Positions 13,924-22,266 of a stretch of DNA of 25,777 nt are shown one piece after another; the first letter of the stretch is position 1, and each line of letters starts with the position of its first letter. The notes under the pieces were generated by a model. It had not been told where the DNA came from and made no database searches. It saw nothing but the letters and a program-made list of their open reading frames with translations. The stretch lies in assembly GCA_032251435.1 (NCBI GenBank), contig JAVVEH010000054.1, forward strand, positions 1 through 25,777, read 5' to 3'. The translations under genes were made by a program, and so were the position numbers. The stretch comes from JAVVEH01 sp032251435. GTDB taxonomy: Bacteria > Verrucomicrobiota > Lentisphaeria > Oligosphaerales > MVZH01.

Positions 13924-14277
13924 GTGAAGAACTTGGACGAACTGCGCAGAATTCGGGACGAGGTCCGTAAAAGTATGGAACTCCGATCCGGTGGCAACCG
14001 GGGCAGAATCACCGTTTGCATGGGAACGTGCGGCATCGCGGCCGGCGCCAGAGACACGATGAAAGCCGTGATGGACGCCCTCGAACAAGCGGACATCACC
14101 GATATCGCGGTGACCGCCGCGGGGTGCGCGGGGTATTGCGACCGGGAGCCGATGCTTGAGGTGGAAATGGAGACAGGTGGCGCGGTCCGCTATGGCAATG
14201 TGGACGCGGCCGCCGCGGAAAGAATCGTGCGCGAGCACATTGTGGGCGGCCAGGTTCTAACCGATCTTGTTTTTTAG
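13924..14277 (+). CDS. Thioredoxin-like [2Fe-2S] ferredoxin
   Basis: This 117-residue protein has the thioredoxin-fold [2Fe-2S] ferredoxin domain. Four cluster cysteines are visible: Cys32 and Cys36 (VCMGTCGIAAGA) and Cys68 and Cys72 (AAGCAGYCDREP), the spacing found in NuoE-type domains and at the N-terminus of HydB/NuoF-like subunits. It probably carries electrons within the hydrogenase complex or between its flavoprotein and another partner. A further link is that NuoF-like 2 at 18383-20020 has lost these cysteines, so this separate ferredoxin could stand in for that missing cluster (inference). GTG start 1 bp after the previous stop. Confidence 0.85.
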   Translation: MKNLDELRRIRDEVRKSMELRSGGNRGRITVCMGTCGIAAGARDTMKAVMDALEQADITDIAVTAAGCAGYCDREPMLEVEMETGGAVRYGNVDAAAAERIVREHIVGGQVLTDLVF

Positions 14278-14289
14278 GAGAAAAGCCCC

Positions 14290-14781
14290 ATGTGCCAACC
14301 TACTGTCGACAAAAAACACTGCGACAATCCTCTCTTCAAGGAACTTGACGCGTTTATCGCCAAACAAAAACCCGGCCGGGACGCCTTGATCCCCGTCCTG
14401 CATAAAGCCCAGGACATTTTCGGTTTCCTGCCCGTTGATGTTCAGGAACATGTGGCTGACGCGCTCGGCCTGCCTGTCAGTGAAGTATACGGTGTCGTCA
14501 CCTTTTACCACTATTTTTCCATGCAGCCCCGGGGGCGTCACACCATTAACGTGTGCCTGGGCACGGCCTGCTATGTCCGCGGAGCGAAAAAAGTCTGCGA
14601 GGCGCTGGAGGACTTGCTGGGCGTGAAGATGGGTGAGACCACTGAGGACCGCAAATATTCTCTCACCACCCAGCGCTGTTTCGGCGCTTGCGGCTTGGCG
14701 CCTGTCGTGATGATTGATGACGATGTTCATGGCCGGGTCAGCGCCAAAAAACTAAAGGCGATCCTGGATCAATACGAATAG
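14290..14781 (+). CDS. NuoE-like (24 kDa) subunit 1 of the bifurcating hydrogenase/oxidoreductase
   Basis: This 163-residue protein is a NuoE/HydC-type subunit with an N-terminal helical bundle and a thioredoxin-fold [2Fe-2S] domain. Ligands are Cys89 and Cys94 (NVCLGTACYVRG) and Cys130 and Cys134 (QRCFGACGLAP). The family block DIFGFLPVDVQEHVADALGL and the segment GVVTFYHYF are well conserved. It passes electrons from a partner NuoF-type flavoprotein. It directly precedes the NuoF-GltD fusion and is presumably its partner. AGGAGA gives a strong ribosome binding site. A second NuoE-like gene at 17889 pairs with a different NuoF. Confidence 0.92.
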   Translation: MCQPTVDKKHCDNPLFKELDAFIAKQKPGRDALIPVLHKAQDIFGFLPVDVQEHVADALGLPVSEVYGVVTFYHYFSMQPRGRHTINVCLGTACYVRGAKKVCEALEDLLGVKMGETTEDRKYSLTTQRCFGACGLAPVVMIDDDVHGRVSAKKLKAILDQYE

Positions 14782-14834
14782 ACAGGCCAGGCGGATCATA
14801 TAACGTGAAACAGTCTTTTGAAAAGGATTAAATT

Positions 14835-17800
14835 ATGAAAAACGCGCGAGTGCAAGTGCTGCTCTGCGCCGGAGGCTCCTGTATTTCCTCCGGCACCGAG
14901 AGCGTTCGGACAGCTTTCGAGCGGGAGTTGGATGTCGCCGGGCTGGGCTCAGAGGTCGAACTCATCACGACCGGGTGTATGGGCATGTGTGAGATCGGAC
15001 CCATCGCCGTCATCTACCCGGAAGGCATTTTTTACCAGAAAGTCAAAGCGGAGGACGTGAAAGACATCGTCAATGAACACCTCCTTAAGGGCCGGGTCGT
15101 CGACCGTCTCTTCTACCGCCACCCGACCAGCGGAGAACTGGTGCAGCTCATTGAAAATATTGATTTTTTCAAACTTCAGAAAAAAATCGCTCTCCGCAAT
15201 TGCGGGAATATCAATCCCACCAAGATCACCGAATATATCGCCGCCGACGGCTATGCGGCGTTAGGCAAAGCCTTGTGTGAGATGACACCGGAGCGTGTCG
15301 TTGATGAAGTCAAGACATCCGGCCTGCGCGGCCGCGGCGGAGCGGGGTTCCCGACCGGCCTCAAATGGGGCTTCACCGCCGTCGAGAAGTCAGACCAAAA
15401 ATACGTGGTCTGCAACGCCGACGAAGGCGACCCGGGCGCGTTCATGGACCGGAGCATCCTGGAAGGCGACCCGCATAGCGTGATCGAGGCCATGGCCATC
15501 TGCGGCTACGCGATCGGGGCGGACCAGGGGTACGTCTATGTGCGGGCGGAATATCCATTGGCCATCGAGCGGCTGCAAAACGCCATCAATCAGGCCCGGG
15601 ACATGGGCTTGCTGGGCGAGAACATTTTTTCCAGCGGCTTCAATTTCGACTTGGAAATCCGCATGGGCGCCGGCGCCTTTGTCTGCGGTGAGGAAACAGC
15701 GTTGATGCATTCCATCGAAGGCAAACGGGGCGAGCCGCGCCCGAAACCCCCCTTCCCCGCGCAGAAAGGCCTCTTCGGCAAACCCACTGTGCTTAACAAC
15801 GTCGAAACCTTCGCCAACATTCCCTATATCATCAGCGCCGGCGGCGCCGAATTCGCCAAGCTGGGAACAGAGAAAAGCAAGGGGACCAAAGTGTTCGCCT
15901 TAGCCGGTGACATTAATAACAGCGGCCTGGTCGAAGTGCCCATGGGCATCGCCCTGGGCAGTGTCGTCTATGACATCGGCGGAGGCATTCCAAACGACCG
16001 CCCCTTTAAAGCCGTGCAAATCGGCGGCCCGTCCGGCGGGTGCATTCCCAAAGAGTATCTCAACACGCCCATCACCTATGAATCGCTGCCCGAACTGGGG
16101 GCCATCATGGGCTCCGGCGGACTGATCGTCATGAACGAGGACACCTGCATGGTGGACCTGGCCCGGTATTTCCTGGAATTTATCACCGAGGAATCCTGCG
16201 GCAAATGCACCCCGTGCCGGGTCGGCACCCGGATCATGCTGCATCTGGTGACGAAAATCTGTAACGGGCAAGGCACCATGGCTGACTTGGACCGCCTGGA
16301 AGAACTGGCGCCCATGATTTGCCAATCCTCCCTGTGCGGCCTGGGGCAGACCGCCCCCAACCCGGTGCTGTCCACCCTGCGTTATTTCCGCGAGGAATAC
16401 ATCGAGCATATCCGTGACAAGCACTGCCGGGCCGGGGTCTGCGGCGCCCTCATGTGGGCGCCCTGCACCAACGCCTGTCCCGCCAGCGTCAACGTGCCCG
16501 CCTACATGGCTCTGGTCGGCCAGGGGCGGTTCAAAGAAGCCTTGAAAGTTCACATGCTGGCCAACCCGTTCCCATCGGTATGCGGGCGGGTGTGTCCGCA
16601 ATGGTGCATTAAAAAGTGCCGCCGCAACGATTTGGAAGGGCCTCTGGCCGTCCGTCTGGTGAAACGCTTCATGGCTGATCAGGCCAACAGTTACATGGAC
16701 TTGTATCCGCCCAAAGCCGCCCCCAACGGCCACAAAGTCGGCGTGATTGGATCCGGGCCGGCCGGCTTGACCGCCGCCTATTATCTGGTCCTGCTGGGTT
16801 ACGATGTCACGGTGTTTGAAAAACAGGACGAGCCGGGCGGCATGCTCCGCTACGCCATTCCGGACTATCGCCTGCCCCGCGGTTACGTGGACAAGGAAAT
16901 CGACGGACTGGTCGAGCTCGGCGTCACCATCAAAACGGGTGTTGACATCGGCAAAACCGTCACGATCGACAGTCTGCGGGCCGATGGCTTTGAAGCCTTC
17001 TTCATCGCCTCCGGCAGCGGCGCCGAAATCAAACCGCGGATTGACGGCGTGGATTTGCCCGGTGTCTATACCGGCATTGATTTTCTGGAGGCGGCCGCCA
17101 AAGGCGAAGATGTGCCGGTGGGTAAATCCGTTCTGGTCATCGGCGGCGGGGACAGCGCCATTGACGCGTCCCGCATCGCCCGGCGGCTGGGCGCCGAGGA
17201 TGTCACCATCATGTATCGCCGCACGCGCAGTGAGATGCCGACCAATCCCATTGAAATCGCCGAGGCCGAAGTCGAAGGAAACAAGGTGGAGTTTCTCGCC
17301 AACATTGACGCCATCCGGGAAAAAGACGGCAAATTGGAAGTCGATGTGATCAAAATGCGGCTCGGCGCCTTCGACACCTCCGGCCGCCGACGGCCGGAGC
17401 CCATCCCGAATTATCAGGACACGCGCGTCTATGACAACGTCATTATCGCCATCGGTCAGCGGACCGACGCCGATGATATCGTCGCCGGGGCCACGGGGCT
17501 GAAGGGCACCAGTTGGCATGGCGTTGAAGCGGATGGCCGCACCGGCGCCACGTCCGCCCCGGACATCTTCGCCGGCGGCGACCTGGTTTCCGGCGCCGCG
17601 ACCGTGGTTGACGCCATTCAGGCCGGCCAGATCGGCGCCCGGGCGGTGGATCAATTCATCGCCCCGGACGCGTCCCGAAGCTATCCGTGGCAACGCCTGG
17701 ATCTGCCGGATGTCCCCGTTGATCAGGATGCCGATATCGTCGATCAGGATCCGGTCATGACCCCGTTATTGAGCGCGGATGAACGCGCCTACAGCGTGGA

Positions 17801-17876
17801 AGTTGAACGGACGATTTCAGCGGATGAAGCCATGCGGGAAGCCTGCCGCTGCCTGCGATGTGACTATAAGGTTTAA
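14835..17876 (+). CDS. NuoF-like flavoprotein fused to a GltD-like FAD/NAD(P)H oxidoreductase
   Basis: Domains in this 1013-residue protein, in order: a thioredoxin-fold [2Fe-2S] domain with Cys11, Cys16, Cys48 and Cys52; the NuoF core with FMN/NADH motif GLRGRGGAGFPTG (163-175) and CNADEGDPGAFMDR; a [4Fe-4S] site with Cys455, 458, 461 (ESCGKCTPCRVG) and Cys501; a CRAGVC motif (531-536); a GltD-type iron-sulfur region with Cys544, 548, 583, 587, 591 and 595; and a GltD-like oxidoreductase with FAD site VIGSGPAG (637-644) and pyridine nucleotide site VIGGGDSAID (768-777) followed by Arg residues in YRRTRSEMP, which suit NADP(H). It ends CRCLRCDYKV. This lets one polypeptide handle two pyridine nucleotides plus ferredoxin, similar in concept to Stn/Nfn transhydrogenases. 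Which nucleotide binds each site is inference. AAGGA precedes the start. Confidence 0.92.
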   Translation: MKNARVQVLLCAGGSCISSGTESVRTAFERELDVAGLGSEVELITTGCMGMCEIGPIAVIYPEGIFYQKVKAEDVKDIVNEHLLKGRVVDRLFYRHPTSGELVQLIENIDFFKLQKKIALRNCGNINPTKITEYIAADGYAALGKALCEMTPERVVDEVKTSGLRGRGGAGFPTGLKWGFTAVEKSDQKYVVCNADEGDPGAFMDRSILEGDPHSVIEAMAICGYAIGADQGYVYVRAEYPLAIERLQNAINQARDMGLLGENIFSSGFNFDLEIRMGAGAFVCGEETALMHSIEGKRGEPRPKPPFPAQKGLFGKPTVLNNVETFANIPYIISAGGAEFAKLGTEKSKGTKVFALAGDINNSGLVEVPMGIALGSVVYDIGGGIPNDRPFKAVQIGGPSGGCIPKEYLNTPITYESLPELGAIMGSGGLIVMNEDTCMVDLARYFLEFITEESCGKCTPCRVGTRIMLHLVTKICNGQGTMADLDRLEELAPMICQSSLCGLGQTAPNPVLSTLRYFREEYIEHIRDKHCRAGVCGALMWAPCTNACPASVNVPAYMALVGQGRFKEALKVHMLANPFPSVCGRVCPQWCIKKCRRNDLEGPLAVRLVKRFMADQANSYMDLYPPKAAPNGHKVGVIGSGPAGLTAAYYLVLLGYDVTVFEKQDEPGGMLRYAIPDYRLPRGYVDKEIDGLVELGVTIKTGVDIGKTVTIDSLRADGFEAFFIASGSGAEIKPRIDGVDLPGVYTGIDFLEAAAKGEDVPVGKSVLVIGGGDSAIDASRIARRLGAEDVTIMYRRTRSEMPTNPIEIAEAEVEGNKVEFLANIDAIREKDGKLEVDVIKMRLGAFDTSGRRRPEPIPNYQDTRVYDNVIIAIGQRTDADDIVAGATGLKGTSWHGVEADGRTGATSAPDIFAGGDLVSGAATVVDAIQAGQIGARAVDQFIAPDASRSYPWQRLDLPDVPVDQDADIVDQDPVMTPLLSADERAYSVEVERTISADEAMREACRCLRCDYKV

Positions 17877-17888
17877 GGAGGTGCGATC

Positions 17889-18386
17889 ATGAAACAGGAA
17901 ACAGCCCCTATAAGCGTTGCCGACATCGTCAACCAACGCGGCAATGATCGTGAGAATCTCCTGCAGATTCTGCATGACATTCAAACGATGAACAGCGACA
18001 ACAGTCTGCATAAAGATGATCTGGATCAGCTCAGTGACATCATGGGCATCCCCGAGTCGGACCTGGTCAGCACGTTGTCGTTTTACAGCATGTTCAGTTT
18101 AAAGCCGCGCGGGCGGCACATCATCCGCCTGTGCGAAAGCCCTCCCTGCCATGTCATGGGCAGTGAGACCGTCCTCGACGCCCTCCGCGACATATTGGGT
18201 GTCGCCGTGGGTGAGACAACCGAGGATGGCCGTTTCACGCTTGAGACGACCAGTTGCCTGGGAACCTGCGCGGTCGCCCCGGTGATGATGATCGATGACA
18301 CGGTGTACGGCAATCTGACTCGGGAAAAAGTGGCGGGCATCCTCGCGTCGGTGGCCGCGGACCAAGATGGAGGACATGACTCATGA
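17889..18386 (+). CDS. NuoE-like subunit 2 (HydC type)
   Basis: This 165-residue NuoE/HydC-type protein has the cluster ligands Cys82 and Cys87 (RLCESPPCHVMG) and Cys123 and Cys127 (TSCLGTCAVAP). It differs strongly from NuoE-like 1 in the N-terminal bundle, where the usual G-x-h-P block is degenerate, so the two are old paralogues with distinct partners. A strong AAGGAGG precedes the ATG, and the stop overlaps the next start by 4 bp (ATGA), which implies coupled translation with NuoF-like 2 and a one-to-one complex. Expected role: shuttle electrons between NuoF-like 2 and HydA, as in HydABC of bifurcating hydrogenases. Confidence 0.9.
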   Translation: MKQETAPISVADIVNQRGNDRENLLQILHDIQTMNSDNSLHKDDLDQLSDIMGIPESDLVSTLSFYSMFSLKPRGRHIIRLCESPPCHVMGSETVLDALRDILGVAVGETTEDGRFTLETTSCLGTCAVAPVMMIDDTVYGNLTREKVAGILASVAADQDGGHDS

Positions 18387-20020
18387 CGGCAAGACAATAC
18401 ATTCTAGTGCCCGTCGACGCGGGAACCGTCGCGGTCGGCGCCCGGGAAGTTAAAAACCGGTTCGTCAGCGAACTGGGCAAACGCGGCCTGGGGGCCGATG
18501 TCCACGTGCTGGAGACGGGCTCTTTCGGCCCGTCCAACGCCGGCGTGGTCGTGGCGGTTCAGCCCGATGGTGTCGTCTATGGCAATCTCGGTGTTGACGA
18601 TGTCGCCGTCATTGTCGAGGAGCACATGGTGAAGGGCCGCGTCTGCGGCCGTTATCTTCTGCCCCGGGAATATCCCCCGGCTATGAGCGCCGTCATGGCG
18701 GACCGGCAAACGCCTTCGCGCGTCGGCCGTATCGTGTTGGATAATTGTGGTTTGATTGACCCGGCCAGCCTGGAGGAATACATCGCCCGCGACGGCTTTC
18801 TCGCCCTCGGTCAGGCGGTGACGGATATGACCCCGGCGGATGTGTTAGCGGAAGTCAGCGCCTCCGGACTGCGCGGCCGCGGCGGCGCCGGCTTTCCGAC
18901 CGGCCGTAAATGGGGCCTCACCGCCCAGGTTGACAGCGATGAGAAATACGTCATCTGCAACGCGGATGAGGGCGAGCCCGGAACCTTTAAAGACCGGTTG
19001 ATCATGGAAGGCGATCCGTTCAAAGTCATCGAAGGCATGGCCATCTGCGGCTACGCCATCGGCGCCACCCGGGGATTCATCTATATTCGTGGTGAATACG
19101 CCCTGTCCATCGAACGGATGGAGCGGGCCATCCTCACCGCCCGTGAAAACGGCTTGCTGGGAACCGGCCTGCTGGGCTCCGATTTCGATTTCGATCTCGA
19201 AGTTCGGATTGGCGCCGGCGCCTACGTCTGCGGCGAGGAAACCGCTCTCATTGAATCCATGGAAGGCAAACGGGGCATTCCCCGACTGAAACCGCCCTAC
19301 CCCGCCCAATGCGGATTCCGCGGCAAGCCGACCAACGTCAACAACGTTGAGACCCTGGCCAATATTCCAGCCATCATCCGCAATGGCGGCGAGTGGTTTA
19401 AGAAAATCGGCACCCCCGGCACGCCCGGCACCAAAGTGTATTCCATTCTCGGTCACATCAACCGGCCCGGACTCATCGAAGTGTCCGCCGGCGTGACCCT
19501 GCGGGAAATCATCACCGAATACGGCGGCGGCATGAGCTCAGGTTCCTTCAAAATGGCCCAACTGGGCGGCACGGCGGGGGATATCCTCGGCGAATCCATG
19601 CTGGATGTCCCCATGGATTTCGACAGCATGCAAGCCAATGGGCATGTCCTCGGTTCCGGCGCCATCCTCATCATGAACGATCAAGTGGGAGTGTGCGATT
19701 TCCTCGATGCCTGCATGCGCTTTTTCAAGCATGAATCCTGCGGGAATTGCAATCCCTGCCGCAATGGCGTCACGATTTTGACCGACATCACCGGGCGCCT
19801 CAAAAACGGAACCGGCTATCCCGGCGACATTGAGTTGATGGAAGAATTAGTCATGGATCTGAAAACCGCCGCCTTCTGCCCGCTGGGCCAGTCGCCGGCA
19901 TCGCCAGTCATGTCCGCCATCCGCTATTTCCGCCCGGAACTGGAAGCGGGCATCGATAAAAGCGCCAACCGTCCCCGAACCAAACACATCCGTCTGGATT
20001 TGGTGGACTTGGCGGTGTGA
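18383..20020 (+). CDS. NuoF-like flavoprotein 2 (HydB type) with cysteine-less N-terminal domain
   Basis: This 545-residue protein contains the NuoF core: FMN/NADH motif GLRGRGGAGFPTG, CNADEGEPGTFKDR and a [4Fe-4S] site (ESCGNCNPCRNG plus FCPLGQ). It is predicted to oxidise or reduce NAD(H) and bifurcate electrons. Two cofactor sites common in HydB are missing. First, the N-terminal thioredoxin-like domain is recognisable from its ending (VQPDGVVYGNLGVDDVAVIV, then EEHMVKGRV), but it contains no cysteine before residue 88, so it cannot bind [2Fe-2S]. Second, the chain stops after RYFRPELEAGIDKSANRPR and a short tail, without the C-terminal ferredoxin domain. The start overlaps the NuoE-like 2 stop (ATGA). 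HydA follows after 90 bp. Confidence 0.92.
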   Translation: MTARQYILVPVDAGTVAVGAREVKNRFVSELGKRGLGADVHVLETGSFGPSNAGVVVAVQPDGVVYGNLGVDDVAVIVEEHMVKGRVCGRYLLPREYPPAMSAVMADRQTPSRVGRIVLDNCGLIDPASLEEYIARDGFLALGQAVTDMTPADVLAEVSASGLRGRGGAGFPTGRKWGLTAQVDSDEKYVICNADEGEPGTFKDRLIMEGDPFKVIEGMAICGYAIGATRGFIYIRGEYALSIERMERAILTARENGLLGTGLLGSDFDFDLEVRIGAGAYVCGEETALIESMEGKRGIPRLKPPYPAQCGFRGKPTNVNNVETLANIPAIIRNGGEWFKKIGTPGTPGTKVYSILGHINRPGLIEVSAGVTLREIITEYGGGMSSGSFKMAQLGGTAGDILGESMLDVPMDFDSMQANGHVLGSGAILIMNDQVGVCDFLDACMRFFKHESCGNCNPCRNGVTILTDITGRLKNGTGYPGDIELMEELVMDLKTAAFCPLGQSPASPVMSAIRYFRPELEAGIDKSANRPRTKHIRLDLVDLAV

Positions 20021-20110
20021 ACTCAATTCCAACACTGAAAGACACAACCGACACGTCTCTTTTCTTTTGATAACCGAAGAACGCGCGAACCAGCTACAGG
20101 AGCGAATATT

Positions 20111-21904
20111 ATGGCCGTAAATCTCACTATCGACCGGCAAAGCGTCACCGTTAAAGAGGGCGCGACTGTCCTTGAAGCCGCCGCTGGCATCGGTGTCAGC
20201 ATCCCCACCTTGTGTCACCTTCCCGATGTCACCAGCCCCGGTTCCTGCCGGGTGTGCCTGGTGGAAATCGAGGGCATGCGCACGCTGCAGCCATCCTGCG
20301 TCACCAAAGTGGCCGAAGGCATGGTGGTCAAGACCAACAGCAAAGCCGCCCGCCAGGCCCGCCGGATGTCGGTGGAACTGATTCTGGCCAATCACCCGTG
20401 GGACTGCAACGCCTGCGTCCGTAACAACGAGTGCGAGCTGCAGGAACTGGCGAAACAAATGGGCATCACCGAGGTCCGTTTTCCCTATGGGCAAGCGCCT
20501 GTGGCCATTGATGATTCCACCCCCGCCTTAGTCCGTGACATGAACAAATGCGTGCTCTGCCGCCGCTGCGTCGCCGTCTGCCAGGATGTCCAGGGAGTGG
20601 GCACCCTCGCTCCCCGTTTGCGCGGTTTCGAGACCGCCATCGGCACCGGTGTCACCGAGGAATTAAACGACGCGGTCTGCGTCCAGTGCGGGCAATGCGC
20701 CGCGGTGTGTCCGGTAGGCGCCATTTATGAAAAAAGCGCCATCGACGATGTCTGGGCGGCCTTGGACGATCCGTCCAAACACGTGGTGGTGCAAACCGCC
20801 CCCGCCATCCGGGCCGCCCTCGGCGAATGCTTCGACATGCCCCCCGGCTCCGTGGTCACCGGCAAAATGGTCACCGCCCTGCGCCGGCTCGGCTTCGACA
20901 AGGTGTTCGACACCAACTTCACCGCCGACTTGACGATTATTGAGGAGGGTCATGAACTTCTGACCCGTCTCAAAACCGCCTTGGTCGACAAAGGCGAGGT
21001 CACCCTGCCGATGTTCACCAGCTGCTCCCCCGGCTGGATCAACTACATGGAATACTTCTTTCCAAATCTGATCCCCAACATCTCCTCCTGCAAGTCGCCG
21101 CAGCAAATGTTCGGGGCACTGGCCAAAACCTACTACGCCAAAAAAGCGGGTGTGGATCCCAAGGACATGGTGGTCGTCTCCATCATGCCCTGCACGGCCA
21201 AGAAATATGAGTGCGTCCGCCCGGAAATGTTCGACTCCGGCTATCAGGATGTGGACTATGTGCTGACCACCCGGGAACTCGGCGCCCTGATTAAACAGGC
21301 CGGACTGGACTTTGTCAATCTGCCCGACGGCGAGCAAGACACCCCCATGGGCATGTCCACCGGCGCGGCGGATATTTTCGCCAATACCGGCGGGGTGATG
21401 GAAGCCGCGATCCGCACCGTCTACGAAGTGGTGACCGGACGTGAACTGCCCATGGACGGATTGCATGTGAAACCCGTGCAGGGTCTGGAAGGCCTGAAAG
21501 AAGCCTCTCTCACCTTCGAAGGCTGCGTGCCGGACTGGTCCTTCCTCGAAGGTGTCACCGCCAAAGTGGCTGTGGCCCACGGCCTCAAAAACGCTCAGAA
21601 AGTCTGCCAAATGGTCAGTGACGGTGAGGCGGAGTACCACTTTGTGGAAGTCATGTGCTGCCCCGGCGGCTGCATCGGCGGCGGCGGTCAACCCCGCCTG
21701 ACGACCAATGAGGTCCGAAAGGCGCGCATTGACGCCATCTACAAAGAAGACGAAGGGCGGCCGATGCGCAAATCGCATGTCAACCCGGCCATCACCCAGA
21801 TCTACGAGGAATTCCTCGGCGCGCCTCTGGGGCACCTCAGCCACGAACTCCTGCATACCCATTACAAGAACAAAGTGAAAGAAATTGAAGTCCCTAAAGA
21901 CTAA
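20111..21904 (+). CDS. hydA: [FeFe] hydrogenase catalytic subunit (HydA, bifurcating-type)
   Basis: This 597-residue protein catalyses reversible H2 oxidation or proton reduction. N-terminal relay: [2Fe-2S] Cys35, 46, 49, 63; His95/Cys99, 102, 108 for a [4Fe-4S]; then two [4Fe-4S] sites, Cys147-150-153-157 and Cys190-193-196-200. The H-cluster motifs are complete: L1 TSCSPGW (Cys305), L2 MPCTAKK (Cys361) and L3 CCPGGCIGGGGQP (Cys517 and Cys521). The ending after L3 is longer than in minimal enzymes but has no extra cluster motif. Together with NuoE/NuoF genes this is the layout of group A trimeric NAD-linked, ferredoxin-dependent enzymes. Maturases hydEFG are not in the window. AGGAG precedes the ATG. 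It is the last gene of the operon. Confidence 0.96.
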   Translation: MAVNLTIDRQSVTVKEGATVLEAAAGIGVSIPTLCHLPDVTSPGSCRVCLVEIEGMRTLQPSCVTKVAEGMVVKTNSKAARQARRMSVELILANHPWDCNACVRNNECELQELAKQMGITEVRFPYGQAPVAIDDSTPALVRDMNKCVLCRRCVAVCQDVQGVGTLAPRLRGFETAIGTGVTEELNDAVCVQCGQCAAVCPVGAIYEKSAIDDVWAALDDPSKHVVVQTAPAIRAALGECFDMPPGSVVTGKMVTALRRLGFDKVFDTNFTADLTIIEEGHELLTRLKTALVDKGEVTLPMFTSCSPGWINYMEYFFPNLIPNISSCKSPQQMFGALAKTYYAKKAGVDPKDMVVVSIMPCTAKKYECVRPEMFDSGYQDVDYVLTTRELGALIKQAGLDFVNLPDGEQDTPMGMSTGAADIFANTGGVMEAAIRTVYEVVTGRELPMDGLHVKPVQGLEGLKEASLTFEGCVPDWSFLEGVTAKVAVAHGLKNAQKVCQMVSDGEAEYHFVEVMCCPGGCIGGGGQPRLTTNEVRKARIDAIYKEDEGRPMRKSHVNPAITQIYEEFLGAPLGHLSHELLHTHYKNKVKEIEVPKD

Positions 21905-21923
21905 GATTTCACGATGATATAAC

Positions 21924-21959
21924 GCTCCCGTCCGGTCTCGCCGGGCGGGAGCTTTTTTT
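21924..21959 (+). terminator. Intrinsic terminator of the hydrogenase operon
   Basis: GCTCCCGTCCGG (21924-21935) pairs with CCGGGCGGGAGC (21941-21952), 12 bp with one G-U pair and a 5-base loop, followed by T7. It lies 19 bases after the hydA stop. Confidence 0.93.
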
Positions 21960-22158
21960 AGAACTGGATTCCGCAGTCCCCCGCGGCCTTGCTGGATGCA
22001 GTGGGTGTTTTCCTTGTCTAAAGAGAGTGAAACGAGGACGGAGAGCCCTTTTTCAATAATCCCGCTTCGTTTTTAACTACGCCGGACACGTCAGCCGGTC
22101 AGCAAGTCATTAATCCGGCCTTCGCAAGGCCTTCGGCGGACAGGTCAAAGCTCAGTAT
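21960..22158. other. Intergenic stretch without a gene
   Basis: No coding signal is visible between the hydrogenase terminator and the 7-bp tandem array. It includes one small perfect hairpin, GGCCTT/AAGGCC near 22128-22142, and otherwise unremarkable sequence. Confidence 0.6.
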
Positions 22159-22256
22159 CACGTTTCACGCTTCATCTTTCACGCTTCACGCCTCACGCTT
22201 CACGCTTCACGCTTCACGCTTCACGCTTCACGCTTCACGCTTCACGTGTCACGCCT
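22159..22256. repeat. 7-bp tandem repeat (CACGCTT), 14 units
   Basis: Fourteen consecutive 7-base units run from 22159, nine of them exactly CACGCTT and the rest with one or two changes at the ends. It ends 10 bp before the stop codon of the integrase gene, which is read from the other strand. Not CRISPR: there are no spacers. Confidence 0.9.
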
Positions 22257-22266
22257 TTCCGTTTAT

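Noticed and set aside
15900..17693. 597-codon open frame on the minus strand opposite the NuoF-GltD gene
   Set aside because: Antisense shadow of a conserved gene; Gly/Ala/His-rich composition without any domain.
20663..21862. 399-codon open frame on the minus strand opposite hydA
   Set aside because: Antisense shadow; all H-cluster motifs are on the plus strand and the reverse frame matches nothing.
22159..22256. Possible CRISPR array
   Set aside because: Units are 7 bp and contiguous without spacers, so it is a simple tandem repeat.
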